From contig WGNF01000003.1 of assembly GCA_016124615.1 (NCBI GenBank), positions 1 to 64,000 on the forward strand: DNA of 64,000 nt, read 5' to 3'. Made by a program: the position numbers and the translations under genes. How positions within the stretch are numbered: the first letter of the stretch is position 1; the number at the start of each line of letters is the position of its first letter. The notes beneath the pieces are model-generated. The model ran no database searches. It saw only the letters and a program-made list of their open reading frames with translations, and was not told where the DNA came from. Source of the stretch: Paracoccaceae bacterium (GTDB lineage: Bacteria > Pseudomonadota > Alphaproteobacteria > Rhodobacterales > Rhodobacteraceae). Shown here in pieces: positions 35,763 through 47,047 of the stretch.

Positions 35763-38156
35763 TTGAACGACCTCACGCCCTCTCCGCGCAGCCTGCAAGC
35801 CACGATTCTGCACCACCTGACCTATACGATCGGCAAGGATGCCCCGCACGCCAGCCTGCACGACTGGCGCATGGCGCTGTCCTTCGCGATCCGCGACCAG
35901 ATTGTGGAACCGTGGTTCGCCTCGACCCGCCGCACCTGGTCGGAGGATCGCAAGCGGGTCTATTACCTGTCGATGGAATTCCTGATCGGCCGGATTCTGG
36001 AAGACGCGACGATCAACCTTGGCCTGCGCGACGCCGTCGAAGAGGTGATGAGCGGTTTCGGCGTCGATTTCCGCGCGTTGGTCGAGGATGAGCCCGACGC
36101 GGCGCTGGGCAATGGCGGGCTTGGCCGTCTGGCGGCCTGCTTCATGGAATCGATGGCGACGGTCGGCTGCCCGGCCTATGGCTACGGCATCCGCTACGAA
36201 CACGGCCTGTTCCGGCAGCGGTTCGAAAACGGCCAGCAGGTCGAAACGCCCGAGGACTGGCTGCAACAGACCAACCCCTGGGAATTCGACCGCCCCGAAA
36301 GCGCCTATACCATCGGCTTCAAGGGCAGCGTCGAAACCATCGACGGGCGCGAGGTCTGGGTGCCCGGCGAAACCGTCTATGCCTCGGCGCATGATACGCC
36401 GGTGGTGGGCTGGCAGGGCAAATGGGCCAACACGCTGCGGCTGTGGTCGGCGATGCCGACGACGCAGTTCGATCTGGAACGGTTCAACCACGGCGACTAT
36501 GCCGCCGCCGCCGCGCCCGAGGCGCTGGCCCGCACCATCAGCCGGGTGCTTTACCCCGACGATACCACCTATGCCGGCAAGGAACTGCGGCTGAAGCAGG
36601 AATTCTTCCTGACCTCGGCCGCGTTGCAGGACATCCTGCGGCGCTATCTGGCGGAACATGACGACCTGACCCGGCTGCCGGAAAAGGTCGCGATCCAGAT
36701 GAACGACACCCATCCGGCGATTGCCGGGCCGGAACTGATCCGCCTGTTGATGGACGGTCACGGCCTTGCCTTCGAGGTGGCGCTGGATATCGCGCAACAG
36801 GTGCTGGGCTACACCAACCACACCCTGCTGCCCGAGGCGCTGGAACGCTGGTCCACCTACCTGTTCGGCAACGTGCTGCCGCGCCACATGCAGATCGTCG
36901 AGCGCATCGACGCCTGGCACAAGGACAACTTTCACAACCGCCCGCATTACGTTGGCATCGTGAAGTTTCAGGAAGTCCACATGGGTGAACTTGCGTTCAT
37001 CATGTCGCACAAGGTCAACGGCGTTTCGGCGCTGCATTCGGAACTGGTGGAAAAGACGCTGTTTCCGGAACTGGCCGCCCTGCATCCGGGCCGCATCATC
37101 AATGAAACCAATGGGGTCACGCCGCGGCGCTGGCTGAACATGTGCAACCGCCCGCTGGCGCAACTGATCACCGACACCATCGGCGAGGCCTGGGTCGGCG
37201 ATCTGGACCGGCTGCGCGATCTGGAGCCGCATATCGCCGACAAGGGCTTTCGCGACGCTTTCGCGGCCGCCAAGCGCGCCAACAAGGTGGCGATCGGCGG
37301 CTGGATCGCGCGCGAGTGCGGCGTCAAGGTCAGCCCCGACGCGCTGTTCGACGTGCAGATCAAGCGCATTCACGAATACAAGCGCCAGCTGCTGAACATC
37401 CTGCAAACCATCGCCCACTGGCACGCGATCCGCGAGAATCCGAAGGCCGACTGGGTGCCGCGGGTGAAGGTCTTCGGCGGCAAGTCGGCGCCGGGCTACT
37501 GGGTCGCGAAAGAGATCATCCACCTGATCAACGACGTCGCCCGCGTGGTGAACGCCGACCCGCTGGTGGGCGATGCGCTGAAGGTGATCTACCCGGCGAA
37601 CTACAACGTCTCGATGGCGGAAAAGCTGGTGCCGGCGGCGGACCTGTCGGAACAGATTTCGACGGCGGGCAAAGAAGCCTCGGGCACCGGCAACATGAAG
37701 TTCATGCTGAACGGCGCGCCGACCATCGGCACGCTCGACGGCGCCAATGTCGAGATCCTGCAAGAGGTCGGGGCCGAGAACTTCTTCCTGTTCGGCCTGA
37801 CCGCCGCGCAGGTGGTGGACCGGCGCAAGGATGTCGAGCATTCGGCCCATGCGATCCGCGAAAGCCAGTCATTGCAGGACGTGTTGCAGATGATCGCCGA
37901 GGGCCGGTTTTCGCCCGAACAGCCCGACCGCTATCACGGCATCGTCGACCGGCTCTGGCACCACGACTATTTCCTGGTGGCCGACGATTATGCCGCCTAC
38001 GAGGCCGCGCAGGCCGAAGTGGATGCCGCCTACCGCGATCCGACCCGCTGGGTGCGCATGGCAGCCATGAATACCGCGCGTGGCGGGTTTTTCTCCTCCG
38101 ATCGAACAATTCGTGGCTATATGAAGGACATATGGTCGACGGAATCGGCCCTTTAG
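35763..38156 (+). CDS. glgP: Glycogen phosphorylase
   Basis: A 797-residue PLP enzyme releasing glucose-1-phosphate from glycogen. Conserved blocks: YYLSMEFLIGR near 61, LGNGGLGRLAACFM near 105, INETNGVTPRRWL near 445, and EASGTGNMKF with the PLP lysine K646. I place the start at TTG 35763 (then NDLTPSPRSLQ) because homology to E. coli GlgP begins there and no in-frame ATG fits; a nearby ATG at 35747 stops after six codons. GGGAAAG is the likely ribosome-binding site. First gene of glgP-B-C-A-X-pgm. Confidence 0.9.
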   Translation: MNDLTPSPRSLQATILHHLTYTIGKDAPHASLHDWRMALSFAIRDQIVEPWFASTRRTWSEDRKRVYYLSMEFLIGRILEDATINLGLRDAVEEVMSGFGVDFRALVEDEPDAALGNGGLGRLAACFMESMATVGCPAYGYGIRYEHGLFRQRFENGQQVETPEDWLQQTNPWEFDRPESAYTIGFKGSVETIDGREVWVPGETVYASAHDTPVVGWQGKWANTLRLWSAMPTTQFDLERFNHGDYAAAAAPEALARTISRVLYPDDTTYAGKELRLKQEFFLTSAALQDILRRYLAEHDDLTRLPEKVAIQMNDTHPAIAGPELIRLLMDGHGLAFEVALDIAQQVLGYTNHTLLPEALERWSTYLFGNVLPRHMQIVERIDAWHKDNFHNRPHYVGIVKFQEVHMGELAFIMSHKVNGVSALHSELVEKTLFPELAALHPGRIINETNGVTPRRWLNMCNRPLAQLITDTIGEAWVGDLDRLRDLEPHIADKGFRDAFAAAKRANKVAIGGWIARECGVKVSPDALFDVQIKRIHEYKRQLLNILQTIAHWHAIRENPKADWVPRVKVFGGKSAPGYWVAKEIIHLINDVARVVNADPLVGDALKVIYPANYNVSMAEKLVPAADLSEQISTAGKEASGTGNMKFMLNGAPTIGTLDGANVEILQEVGAENFFLFGLTAAQVVDRRKDVEHSAHAIRESQSLQDVLQMIAEGRFSPEQPDRYHGIVDRLWHHDYFLVADDYAAYEAAQAEVDAAYRDPTRWVRMAAMNTARGGFFSSDRTIRGYMKDIWSTESAL

Positions 38157-38169
38157 GGGAGAATTGCCG

Positions 38170-40371
38170 ATGGCACGGAAGCCGAAGCTCGAGGAGGCGC
38201 CTCTTCTCGCGCCCGAGGCTGCGCGGGCGATTCTGGCCGGGGCACATGGCGATCCGTTTTCGGTTCTGGGCCCGCACGACCGTGGCGGGCGCACCGTCCT
38301 GACCGCCTTCGTGCCGGGCGCCGACACCCTGACCGCGCTGATCGACGGCGCCGAGGTGCCGCTGGGCGCGCTCGACAACGGCTCTGGCCTCTTCGGCGGT
38401 GTGCTGCCCGCCTGGGTGCCCTACCGGCTGCGCGCCACCAATGCCGAGGCGACATGGGAGTTCGACGATCCCTACCGCTACGGCCCGGTGCTGGGCGAGA
38501 TGGACGAATACCTGCTGGGCGAGGGCACCTACAAACGCATCTGGCACGCATTGGGCGCGCATCCGATGGCACATGAGGGCGCCGAGGGGGTGCATTTCGC
38601 GGTCTGGGCGCCGAATGCCGAACGGGTTTCGGTGGTGGGCGATTTCAACCTGTGGGACGGCCGCCGCCACCCGATGCGGCTGCGCGGGGCGACTGGGGTG
38701 TGGGAGATTTTCATCCCCGGTCTGGGCGAGGGCACCGTCTACAAGTACGAAATCCGCGGCCGGGGCGGCAAGCGCGAGCCGCTGAAGGCCGACCCGGTCG
38801 GTTTCGGTTCCGAACATCCGCCCGCCACCGGGTCGGTCGTGCGGTCCATCGAGCATCCGAAGTGGGCCGACGAGCGCTGGATGAAGGCGCGGGCGAAGCA
38901 TCACGACGTGGCGTCGCCGATCTCGATCTACGAGGTGCATCTGGGCAGCTGGCGCAAGGCCGAGGGTGGCGCCCGCCCGCTGTCCTACCTCGAACTGGCC
39001 GACCAGCTGGTCGATTATGCCGCCGACATGGGCTTTACCCATCTCGAATTCATGCCGGTCAGCGAATACCCGTTCGACGGTTCCTGGGGCTACCAGCCCA
39101 CCGGCATGTTCGCCCCCACCATCCGCCACGGCCTGCCGGATGAGTTCCGCGCGCTGGTCGATGCGGCGCACCGCAAGGGGCTGGGCATCCTGCTGGACTG
39201 GGTGCCGGGCCATTTCCCGACCGACCCGCATGGCCTTGGCCGCTTCGATGGCTCCGCGCTTTACGAACACGCCGACCCGCGCGAGGGGTTCCATCAGGAC
39301 TGGAACACATTGATCTACAACTACGGCCGCGCCGAGGTGGCCAACTACCTGATTTCGAACGCGCTTTACTGGCTGGAGGAATATCACGCCGACGGCTTGC
39401 GGGTGGATGCCGTGGCCTCGATGCTCTACCGCGACTACAGCCGCAAAGAGGGCGAGTGGCTGCCCAACAAGGACGGCGGGCGCGAGAATTACGAGGCGAT
39501 CGCCGTCTTGCAGCGCACCAATGTCATCGCCTACGGCGAATGCCCCGGCATCATGACGGTGGCAGAGGAATCGACCGCCTTCCCCGGCGTGTCGCGGCCG
39601 GTGAACCACGGCGGCCTTGGCTTTGGCTACAAGTGGAACATGGGCTGGATGAACGACAGCCTGTCCTACATCGAGAAAGACCCGATCTACCGCCGCCACC
39701 ATCACCACCAGATGACCTTCAGCCTGCATTATGCGTGGTCAGAGAATTTCATTCTGCCGATCAGCCATGACGAGGTGGTGCACGGCAAGGGCAGCATGAT
39801 CGCCAAGATGCCCGGCGAGGGGGATGAGAAGTTCGCCAACCTGCGCGCCTACTACAGCTACATGTGGACGCATCCGGGCAAGAAGCTGATCTTCATGGGC
39901 TGCGAATTCGCCCAGGGGGTCGAGTGGAACCATTCCCGCAGCCTCGACTGGCACCTGCTGGACCGGCCGCAGCATCGCGGCATCCAGAACCTCGTGCGCG
40001 ACCTGAACCGGCTTTACCGCGCGACGCCCGCGCTGCACGTGAACGACTGCCACCCCGAGGGGTTCCAGTGGCTGGAAGCCAACGACGCCGAAAACTCGGT
40101 CTTCGCCTTCATCCGCCGCGGCGGGCCGAACGATCCGCAGGTCGTGGTGGCGATCAATTTCACCCCGATCGAGCGGCGCGGCTACCGGCTTGGCCTGCCC
40201 GCCGCCGGGCACTGGCACGAGGCTTTCAACTCGGACTCCGCCCATTACGGCGGTGGCAACCGGGGCAATCTGGGCGGCATCCAGTCCGAGCCGAAGGGCT
40301 GGCACGGTCAGATGCAGTCGGCGGCGGTGACGCTGCCACCATTGTCGGCACTCATTTTCAAGCAGGAATAA
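38170..40371 (+). CDS. glgB: 1,4-alpha-glucan branching enzyme
   Basis: A 733-residue GH13 enzyme that makes alpha-1,6 branches in glycogen. The N-terminal CBM48 region has [10 protein letters not shown] near 26 and [18 protein letters not shown] near 143. The catalytic barrel shows the nucleophile region [18 protein letters not shown] near 410, the acid region [13 protein letters not shown] near 463 and [15 protein letters not shown] near 530. GGGGAG precedes ATG 38170. It follows glgP by 13 bp and precedes glgC by 22 bp. Confidence 0.94.
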   Translation: MARKPKLEEAPLLAPEAARAILAGAHGDPFSVLGPHDRGGRTVLTAFVPGADTLTALIDGAEVPLGALDNGSGLFGGVLPAWVPYRLRATNAEATWEFDDPYRYGPVLGEMDEYLLGEGTYKRIWHALGAHPMAHEGAEGVHFAVWAPNAERVSVVGDFNLWDGRRHPMRLRGATGVWEIFIPGLGEGTVYKYEIRGRGGKREPLKADPVGFGSEHPPATGSVVRSIEHPKWADERWMKARAKHHDVASPISIYEVHLGSWRKAEGGARPLSYLELADQLVDYAADMGFTHLEFMPVSEYPFDGSWGYQPTGMFAPTIRHGLPDEFRALVDAAHRKGLGILLDWVPGHFPTDPHGLGRFDGSALYEHADPREGFHQDWNTLIYNYGRAEVANYLISNALYWLEEYHADGLRVDAVASMLYRDYSRKEGEWLPNKDGGRENYEAIAVLQRTNVIAYGECPGIMTVAEESTAFPGVSRPVNHGGLGFGYKWNMGWMNDSLSYIEKDPIYRRHHHHQMTFSLHYAWSENFILPISHDEVVHGKGSMIAKMPGEGDEKFANLRAYYSYMWTHPGKKLIFMGCEFAQGVEWNHSRSLDWHLLDRPQHRGIQNLVRDLNRLYRATPALHVNDCHPEGFQWLEANDAENSVFAFIRRGGPNDPQVVVAINFTPIERRGYRLGLPAAGHWHEAFNSDSAHYGGGNRGNLGGIQSEPKGWHGQMQSAAVTLPPLSALIFKQE

Positions 40372-40393
40372 CCTGCGCCATCGGGAGGAACGC

Positions 40394-41668
40394 ATGAAAC
40401 CGGGACCCAACACACGGCTGTCAAGCCAGGCGATGGCCTTCGTCCTTGCCGGAGGGCGGGGCAGCCGCCTGAAAGAACTGACGGACCGCCGCGCCAAACC
40501 CGCCGTCTATTTCGGCGGCAAGACGCGGATCATCGACTTTGCGCTGTCGAACGCGCTGAACTCCGGCATCCGCAAGATGGCGATCGCGACGCAATACAAG
40601 GCGCACAGCCTGATCCGCCACATGCAGCGCGGCTGGGGCTTCTTCCGGGCCGAGCGCAACGAATACCTCGACATCCTGCCCGCCAGCCAGCGGGTCAGCG
40701 AAAGCAAGTGGTATATGGGCACCGCCGACGCGGTGACGCAGAACATCGACATCGTCGACAGCTACGACGTGAAATACGTCATCGTTCTGGCCGGCGACCA
40801 TGTCTACAAGATGGATTACGAGATCATGCTGCGCCAGCATGTCGAAAGCGGCGCCGACGTCACCATCGGCTGCCTGACCGTGCCACGGATGGAGGCGACC
40901 GCCTTCGGCGTGATGGACATCGACAAGACCGGCCGCGTCACCGCCTTCCTTGAAAAGCCGAAGGATCCGCCGTCGATCCCCGGCGATCCGGCGCATGCGC
41001 TGGCCTCGATGGGCATCTATGTCTTCGACTGGGCGTTCCTGCGCGACCTCTTGATCCGCGACGCCGAGGACGCGAATTCCAGCCATGATTTCGGCAACGA
41101 CCTGATCCCGCAGATCGTCAAGAACGGCAAGGCGATGGCGCATCGCTTTTCCGAAAGCTGCGTGATGTCGGGGCTGGAAAGCGAGCCCTACTGGCGCGAC
41201 GTCGGCACCATCGACGCCTTCTGGCAGGCCAATATCGACCTGACCGATTTCGTGCCGAAGCTGGACCTTTACGACAACGCCTGGCCGATCTGGACCTATG
41301 GCGAGATCGTGCCGCCGGCCAAGTTCATCCATGACGAGGATGCCCGGCGCGGGTCGGCGGTGTCGTCGCTGGTTTCGGGCGACTGCATCGTGTCGGGGTC
41401 CGAGGTGCGCAACTCGCTGCTGTTCACCGGCTGCCGCACGCATTCCTTCGCCTCGCTCGAATATGTCGTGGCGCTGCCCTACGTCCGGGTGGAACGCAAG
41501 GCGCGGCTGAAGAACTGCGTGATCGACCGTGGCGTGGTGATCCCGCCGGGGCTGGTGGTGGGCGAAGACCCCGAGGAAGACGCCCGCTGGTTCCGCCGCA
41601 CCGAAAGCGGCATCGTGCTGATCACCGAACCGATGCTGGAGGCGCGGGCGGCCACGCTCGGGTTGTGA
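40394..41668 (+). CDS. glgC: Glucose-1-phosphate adenylyltransferase
   Basis: A 424-residue ADP-glucose pyrophosphorylase, the committed and allosterically controlled step of glycogen synthesis. The ATP-binding [19 protein letters not shown] is near 19-37; [24 protein letters not shown] near 115 and a substrate lysine region FLEKP near 196 follow. The C-terminal left-handed beta-helix starts near 305. GGGAGGAA precedes the ATG. The end is followed by a hairpin repeat before glgA. Confidence 0.95.
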   Translation: MKPGPNTRLSSQAMAFVLAGGRGSRLKELTDRRAKPAVYFGGKTRIIDFALSNALNSGIRKMAIATQYKAHSLIRHMQRGWGFFRAERNEYLDILPASQRVSESKWYMGTADAVTQNIDIVDSYDVKYVIVLAGDHVYKMDYEIMLRQHVESGADVTIGCLTVPRMEATAFGVMDIDKTGRVTAFLEKPKDPPSIPGDPAHALASMGIYVFDWAFLRDLLIRDAEDANSSHDFGNDLIPQIVKNGKAMAHRFSESCVMSGLESEPYWRDVGTIDAFWQANIDLTDFVPKLDLYDNAWPIWTYGEIVPPAKFIHDEDARRGSAVSSLVSGDCIVSGSEVRNSLLFTGCRTHSFASLEYVVALPYVRVERKARLKNCVIDRGVVIPPGLVVGEDPEEDARWFRRTESGIVLITEPMLEARAATLGL

Positions 41669-41670
41669 AA

Positions 41671-41722
41671 CCGGGCCGGGGGCGCTGCCCCCGGACCCCC
41701 GGGATACTTGAACCAAGATGAA
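41671..41722. repeat. Hairpin repeat, GGGATACTTGAACCAAGATGAA family, copy 4
   Basis: CCGGGGGC (41676-41683) pairs with GCCCCCGG (41687-41694), triloop GCT, directly behind the glgC stop. It is followed by ACCCCCGGGATACTTGAACC and AAGATGAAG, the same downstream motif as copies 1 and 3 but without a returning arm. The end of the repeat supplies the AAGGGG ribosome-binding site of glgA, so the element lies inside the operon and may tune glgA expression. Confidence 0.65.
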
Positions 41723-41732
41723 GGGGCGGACG

Positions 41733-43181
41733 ATGCCGGAGCAGGCAATCGCGGGGCGTGTGCTGTCGGTGGCGTCGGAATGCGTGCCGCTGGTGAAGAC
41801 CGGCGGGCTGGCCGATGTGGTCGGCGCACTGCCCAAGGCGTTGGCCGGGCAGGGCTGGCAGATGCGGGTGCTGATGCCGGCCTATCGCGGGCTGGCCGAC
41901 CGGCTGGAGCGGGCCGAGGAAGTCTGGACCGGGGGCGACCTGTTCGGCGGCCCGGCGATCGTGCTGGCGGGCCGGGTCGACGGGCTGGACATGCTGCTGC
42001 TGTCGGCGCCGCATCTTTATGACCGCGACGGCGGGCCCTATTCGGTGGCCGGGCACGACCACGCCGACAACCCCGAACGCTTTGCGGCGCTGTGCTGGGT
42101 GGCGGCCGAAATCGCGCGCGATGGCCTTGGCGACGGCTGGCGCCCGGATCTGGTGCATGCGCATGACTGGCAGGGCGGGCTGGTCCCGGCCTATCTGCGC
42201 TATGGCGGCATCGGGGTGAAAAGCGTCATCACCGTGCACAACATCGCGTTTCAGGGCGTGGTGCCCGCCGACCGGCTGGCCGCGCTGCGGCTGCCGGGGG
42301 CCGAATTCACGTCGGACGGGCTGGAATATTACGGCCGGATCAGCACGCTGAAGGCGGGGCTGGTGACCGCCGACGCGATCACCACGGTCAGTCCGACCTA
42401 TGCCGAGGAACTGATGCGCCCGGCCTTCGGGATGGGGCTGGAAGGCGTGATCGCGGCGCGCGCGGCGCGCGTGCACGGCATCCTGAACGGCGTCGATACC
42501 GAGGTCTGGGACCCGGCCGGCGATCTGGAGGCCGAGCCCTTCGACAGCCGCCGCCTGATGCGCAAGGCGCTGAACCGCGACCGGCTGCGCGCCGAATTCG
42601 GGCTGGGCGAGGTGCCGGGGCCGCTGGCCATCGTGGTCAGCCGCCTGACCGGCCAGAAGGGGATCGACCTGATCCCCGCCGTGCTGCCCGACTTTATCGC
42701 GGCGGGCGGCGGGCTGGCGGTGCTGGGCTCTGGCGAACCGGGGCTGGAGGGCGCGATGCATGCCGCCGCCGCCCGCTTTCCCGGCCGGGTCGGCGTGACG
42801 ATCGGCTATGACGAGGCGCTGAGCCACCGCATGTTCGCGGGCGCCGATGCGGTGCTGGTGCCGTCGCGGTTCGAGCCTTGCGGGCTGACGCAGATGTACG
42901 GGCTGCGCTATGGCACCTTGCCGGTGGTGGCGGAAACCGGCGGGCTGGCCGATACCGTGATCAACGCCAGCCCGATGGCGCTGGCCGCCGGGGCGGCGAC
43001 CGGCATCAGCTTTCACCCCACCGACGCGCTGGCCTTCGGGCAGGCATTGCGGCGGTTGACCCAGCTTTACGCGCAGCCCAAGGTCTGGGCGGCGATGCAG
43101 CGCGCCGCGATGCGCCAGCCGGTCGGGTGGGAGGTGTCATCGGCCGCCTATGCCGCGCTTTACGCGGACCTGCTTGGATGA
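41733..43181 (+). CDS. glgA: Glycogen synthase (ADP-glucose type)
   Basis: A 482-residue GT5 glycosyltransferase that elongates glycogen from ADP-glucose. The N-terminal KTGGLADVVGALPKAL near 23-38 binds ADP-glucose; VHNIAFQGVVP near 170 and the C-terminal ESxE-type region PSRFEPCGLTQMYGLRYGTLPVV near 377-399 complete the GT-B site. ATG 41733 is preceded by AAGGGG; an ATG 15 bases earlier lies in the repeat. The last 4 bases overlap glgX (ATGA). Confidence 0.94.
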   Translation: MPEQAIAGRVLSVASECVPLVKTGGLADVVGALPKALAGQGWQMRVLMPAYRGLADRLERAEEVWTGGDLFGGPAIVLAGRVDGLDMLLLSAPHLYDRDGGPYSVAGHDHADNPERFAALCWVAAEIARDGLGDGWRPDLVHAHDWQGGLVPAYLRYGGIGVKSVITVHNIAFQGVVPADRLAALRLPGAEFTSDGLEYYGRISTLKAGLVTADAITTVSPTYAEELMRPAFGMGLEGVIAARAARVHGILNGVDTEVWDPAGDLEAEPFDSRRLMRKALNRDRLRAEFGLGEVPGPLAIVVSRLTGQKGIDLIPAVLPDFIAAGGGLAVLGSGEPGLEGAMHAAAARFPGRVGVTIGYDEALSHRMFAGADAVLVPSRFEPCGLTQMYGLRYGTLPVVAETGGLADTVINASPMALAAGAATGISFHPTDALAFGQALRRLTQLYAQPKVWAAMQRAAMRQPVGWEVSSAAYAALYADLLG

Positions 43182-45301
43182 ACGCCGCCCCGCGAACGCC
43201 CCCGGCCCGGCTGCGCGCACATTCCGTGCGCCCCGGCAAGCCTTGGCCGATGGGCGCCACCTTCGACGGCGAGGGGGTCAACTTCGCCGTCTTTTCGGCC
43301 AATGCCGAACGGCTGGAACTGTGCCTGTTTTCCGACGACGGCCGCAAGGAACTGGCGCGGCTGCCGTTCAAGGACCGTGACGGCGACATCTGGCACGTGC
43401 ATGTGGGCGGCCTGACGCCCGGCACCAAATACGGGCTGCGCGCGCATGGCCCCTATCAGCCCGAGGCGGGGCACCGGTTCAACCCCAACAAGCTGCTGAT
43501 CGACCCCTATGCCAAGCAGCTGGACGGGCGGCTGAGGTGGTCGGATGCAGTGATGGGCTACCGCGTCGGCAGTTCACGCGCCGATCTGTCGTTCGACACC
43601 CGCGACAGCGCCTTTGCGGTGCCGAAATCGGTGGTGGTGGATCCCTCGTTCCCCTGGGCGCAGGCGGCGCCGCTAACCCATCCGGTCGGCCGCACCGTGA
43701 TCTACGAGGCGCATGTGAAGGGCCTGACGGCCTCACATCCGCAGATCGACCCCAGCCTGCGCGGGACCTACCTTGGCGTTGCCAGCGATCCGATGATCGA
43801 GCACATGCTGAAGCTGGGCGTGACCGCGGTGGAACTGTTGCCGGTGCATGCCCATGTCGATGACCGCTTTCTGGTGGCGGCGGGGCTGCGCAACTACTGG
43901 GGCTATCAGACCATCGGCTTTTTCGCGCCGGAACCGCGCTACACCACGCATAACGCAGTCTGGGAATTGCAGACGATGGTGCGCCGCCTGCACGTTGCCG
44001 GGATCGAGGTGATCCTTGACGTGGTCTACAACCACTCGGGCGAGGGCGACGAACTGGGGCCGACGCTGGCGTTCCGGGGGCTGGACAACCGCAGCTATTA
44101 CCGGCTGCGCGATGGCGGGCGGTTCTACGTCAACGACACCGGAACCGGGAACACGCTGGATCTGACCCATCCGATGGTGCTGCGCATGGTGATGGACAGC
44201 CTGCGCTATTGGGTCGAGGTGTTCCACGTCGATGGCTTCCGCTTCGATCTGGCCACCACGCTGGCGCGCGAGGCGGGCGGGTTCGATCGCCGGTCCGGCT
44301 TTCTGGACGCGATAAGGCAGGACCCGGTGCTGGGCCGGGTCAAGCTGATCGCCGAGCCGTGGGACATCGGGCCGGGCGGCTATCAGCTGGGCCGCTGGCC
44401 GCATCCGTTTCTGGAATGGAACGACAAGTTCCGCGACGGCGTGCGCCGGTTCTGGCGCGGCGACGCCGGGACGACGGCGGAACTGGCCAAGCGCCTGCTT
44501 GGTTCGGCGGACGAGTTCGATGGCCATAACCGGGCCGCGACCTCGTCGGTGAATTTCCTGACCGCGCATGACGGCTTCACGCTGGAGGATACCGTCTCCT
44601 ACGCCGTCAAGCACAACGAGGCGAACGGCGAGGGCAACCGCGACGGCCATAACGAGAACTATTCCGACAACATGGGCGCCGAGGGGCCGACCAGCGACCC
44701 CAAGCGCCGCGCCGCGCGGGATGCGCGCAAACGGGCGATGCTGGCGACGCTGCTGCTCAGTCAGGGCACGCCGATGCTGCTGGCGGGCGACGAGATCGGC
44801 AACACGCAGGGCGGCAACAACAACGCCTATGCGCAGGACAACGGCATCGGCTGGATCGACTGGTCCGACCCGGATGCCGGGTTGCAAGCCTTCGTGACCC
44901 GGTTGATCGCGCTCCGGCAGGCGCATCCGGCGCTGCGCCAGCGCGCCTTCCTGCATTCGCGGCCGCGGGCGGCGGATGGTCTGCGCGACCTGATCTGGCG
45001 CAAGCCCGACGGGCAGGAGCCTTCTGCGACCGACTGGCACGACCTCGGCTTTCGCACCCTCTGCGCCGAGATCCGGATGGCGGCGGGCACCGCCGCCGCC
45101 GAGGTGCAGGGCGAGACGCTTTACTGCATCTTCAACAGCGGTGCGGCGGTCGAGGTGGCCTTGCCGCCGCAGCCGCATCCCGGCCCCTGGCGGGTGCTGC
45201 TTGACAGTTCGCGCCCGGCGCAGGAACCCTACACGCTAGAGGGACCGGGCATCGCCACCGCCGCCGGGGCGGTGCTGGTTCTGGTCCACCATCGCGACTG
45301 A
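43178..45301 (+). CDS. glgX: Glycogen debranching enzyme
   Basis: A 707-residue GH13 isoamylase-type enzyme cutting alpha-1,6 branches of phosphorylase-trimmed glycogen. The CBM48 start is PWPMGATFDGEGVNFAVFS near 22. DVVYNHSGEGDE near 285, FRFDLATTLARE near 352 (nucleophile Asp), LIAEPWDIG near 388 (acid Glu) and FLTAHDGFTLEDTV near 462 are the four conserved GH13 regions. It overlaps glgA by 4 bases and precedes pgm by 18 bp. Confidence 0.94.
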   Translation: MNAAPRTPPARLRAHSVRPGKPWPMGATFDGEGVNFAVFSANAERLELCLFSDDGRKELARLPFKDRDGDIWHVHVGGLTPGTKYGLRAHGPYQPEAGHRFNPNKLLIDPYAKQLDGRLRWSDAVMGYRVGSSRADLSFDTRDSAFAVPKSVVVDPSFPWAQAAPLTHPVGRTVIYEAHVKGLTASHPQIDPSLRGTYLGVASDPMIEHMLKLGVTAVELLPVHAHVDDRFLVAAGLRNYWGYQTIGFFAPEPRYTTHNAVWELQTMVRRLHVAGIEVILDVVYNHSGEGDELGPTLAFRGLDNRSYYRLRDGGRFYVNDTGTGNTLDLTHPMVLRMVMDSLRYWVEVFHVDGFRFDLATTLAREAGGFDRRSGFLDAIRQDPVLGRVKLIAEPWDIGPGGYQLGRWPHPFLEWNDKFRDGVRRFWRGDAGTTAELAKRLLGSADEFDGHNRAATSSVNFLTAHDGFTLEDTVSYAVKHNEANGEGNRDGHNENYSDNMGAEGPTSDPKRRAARDARKRAMLATLLLSQGTPMLLAGDEIGNTQGGNNNAYAQDNGIGWIDWSDPDAGLQAFVTRLIALRQAHPALRQRAFLHSRPRAADGLRDLIWRKPDGQEPSATDWHDLGFRTLCAEIRMAAGTAAAEVQGETLYCIFNSGAAVEVALPPQPHPGPWRVLLDSSRPAQEPYTLEGPGIATAAGAVLVLVHHRD

Positions 45302-46948
<1,647 letters not shown>

Positions 46949-47047
46949 TCCGCTTCTGACGCCAACGGACCTTGCCGTGACGCTGCCGGATCATGCGGCG
47001 GGGGCAGGAGGCGCGTATCCTGACCCCATCGGGGTGAGGAGACGGTG

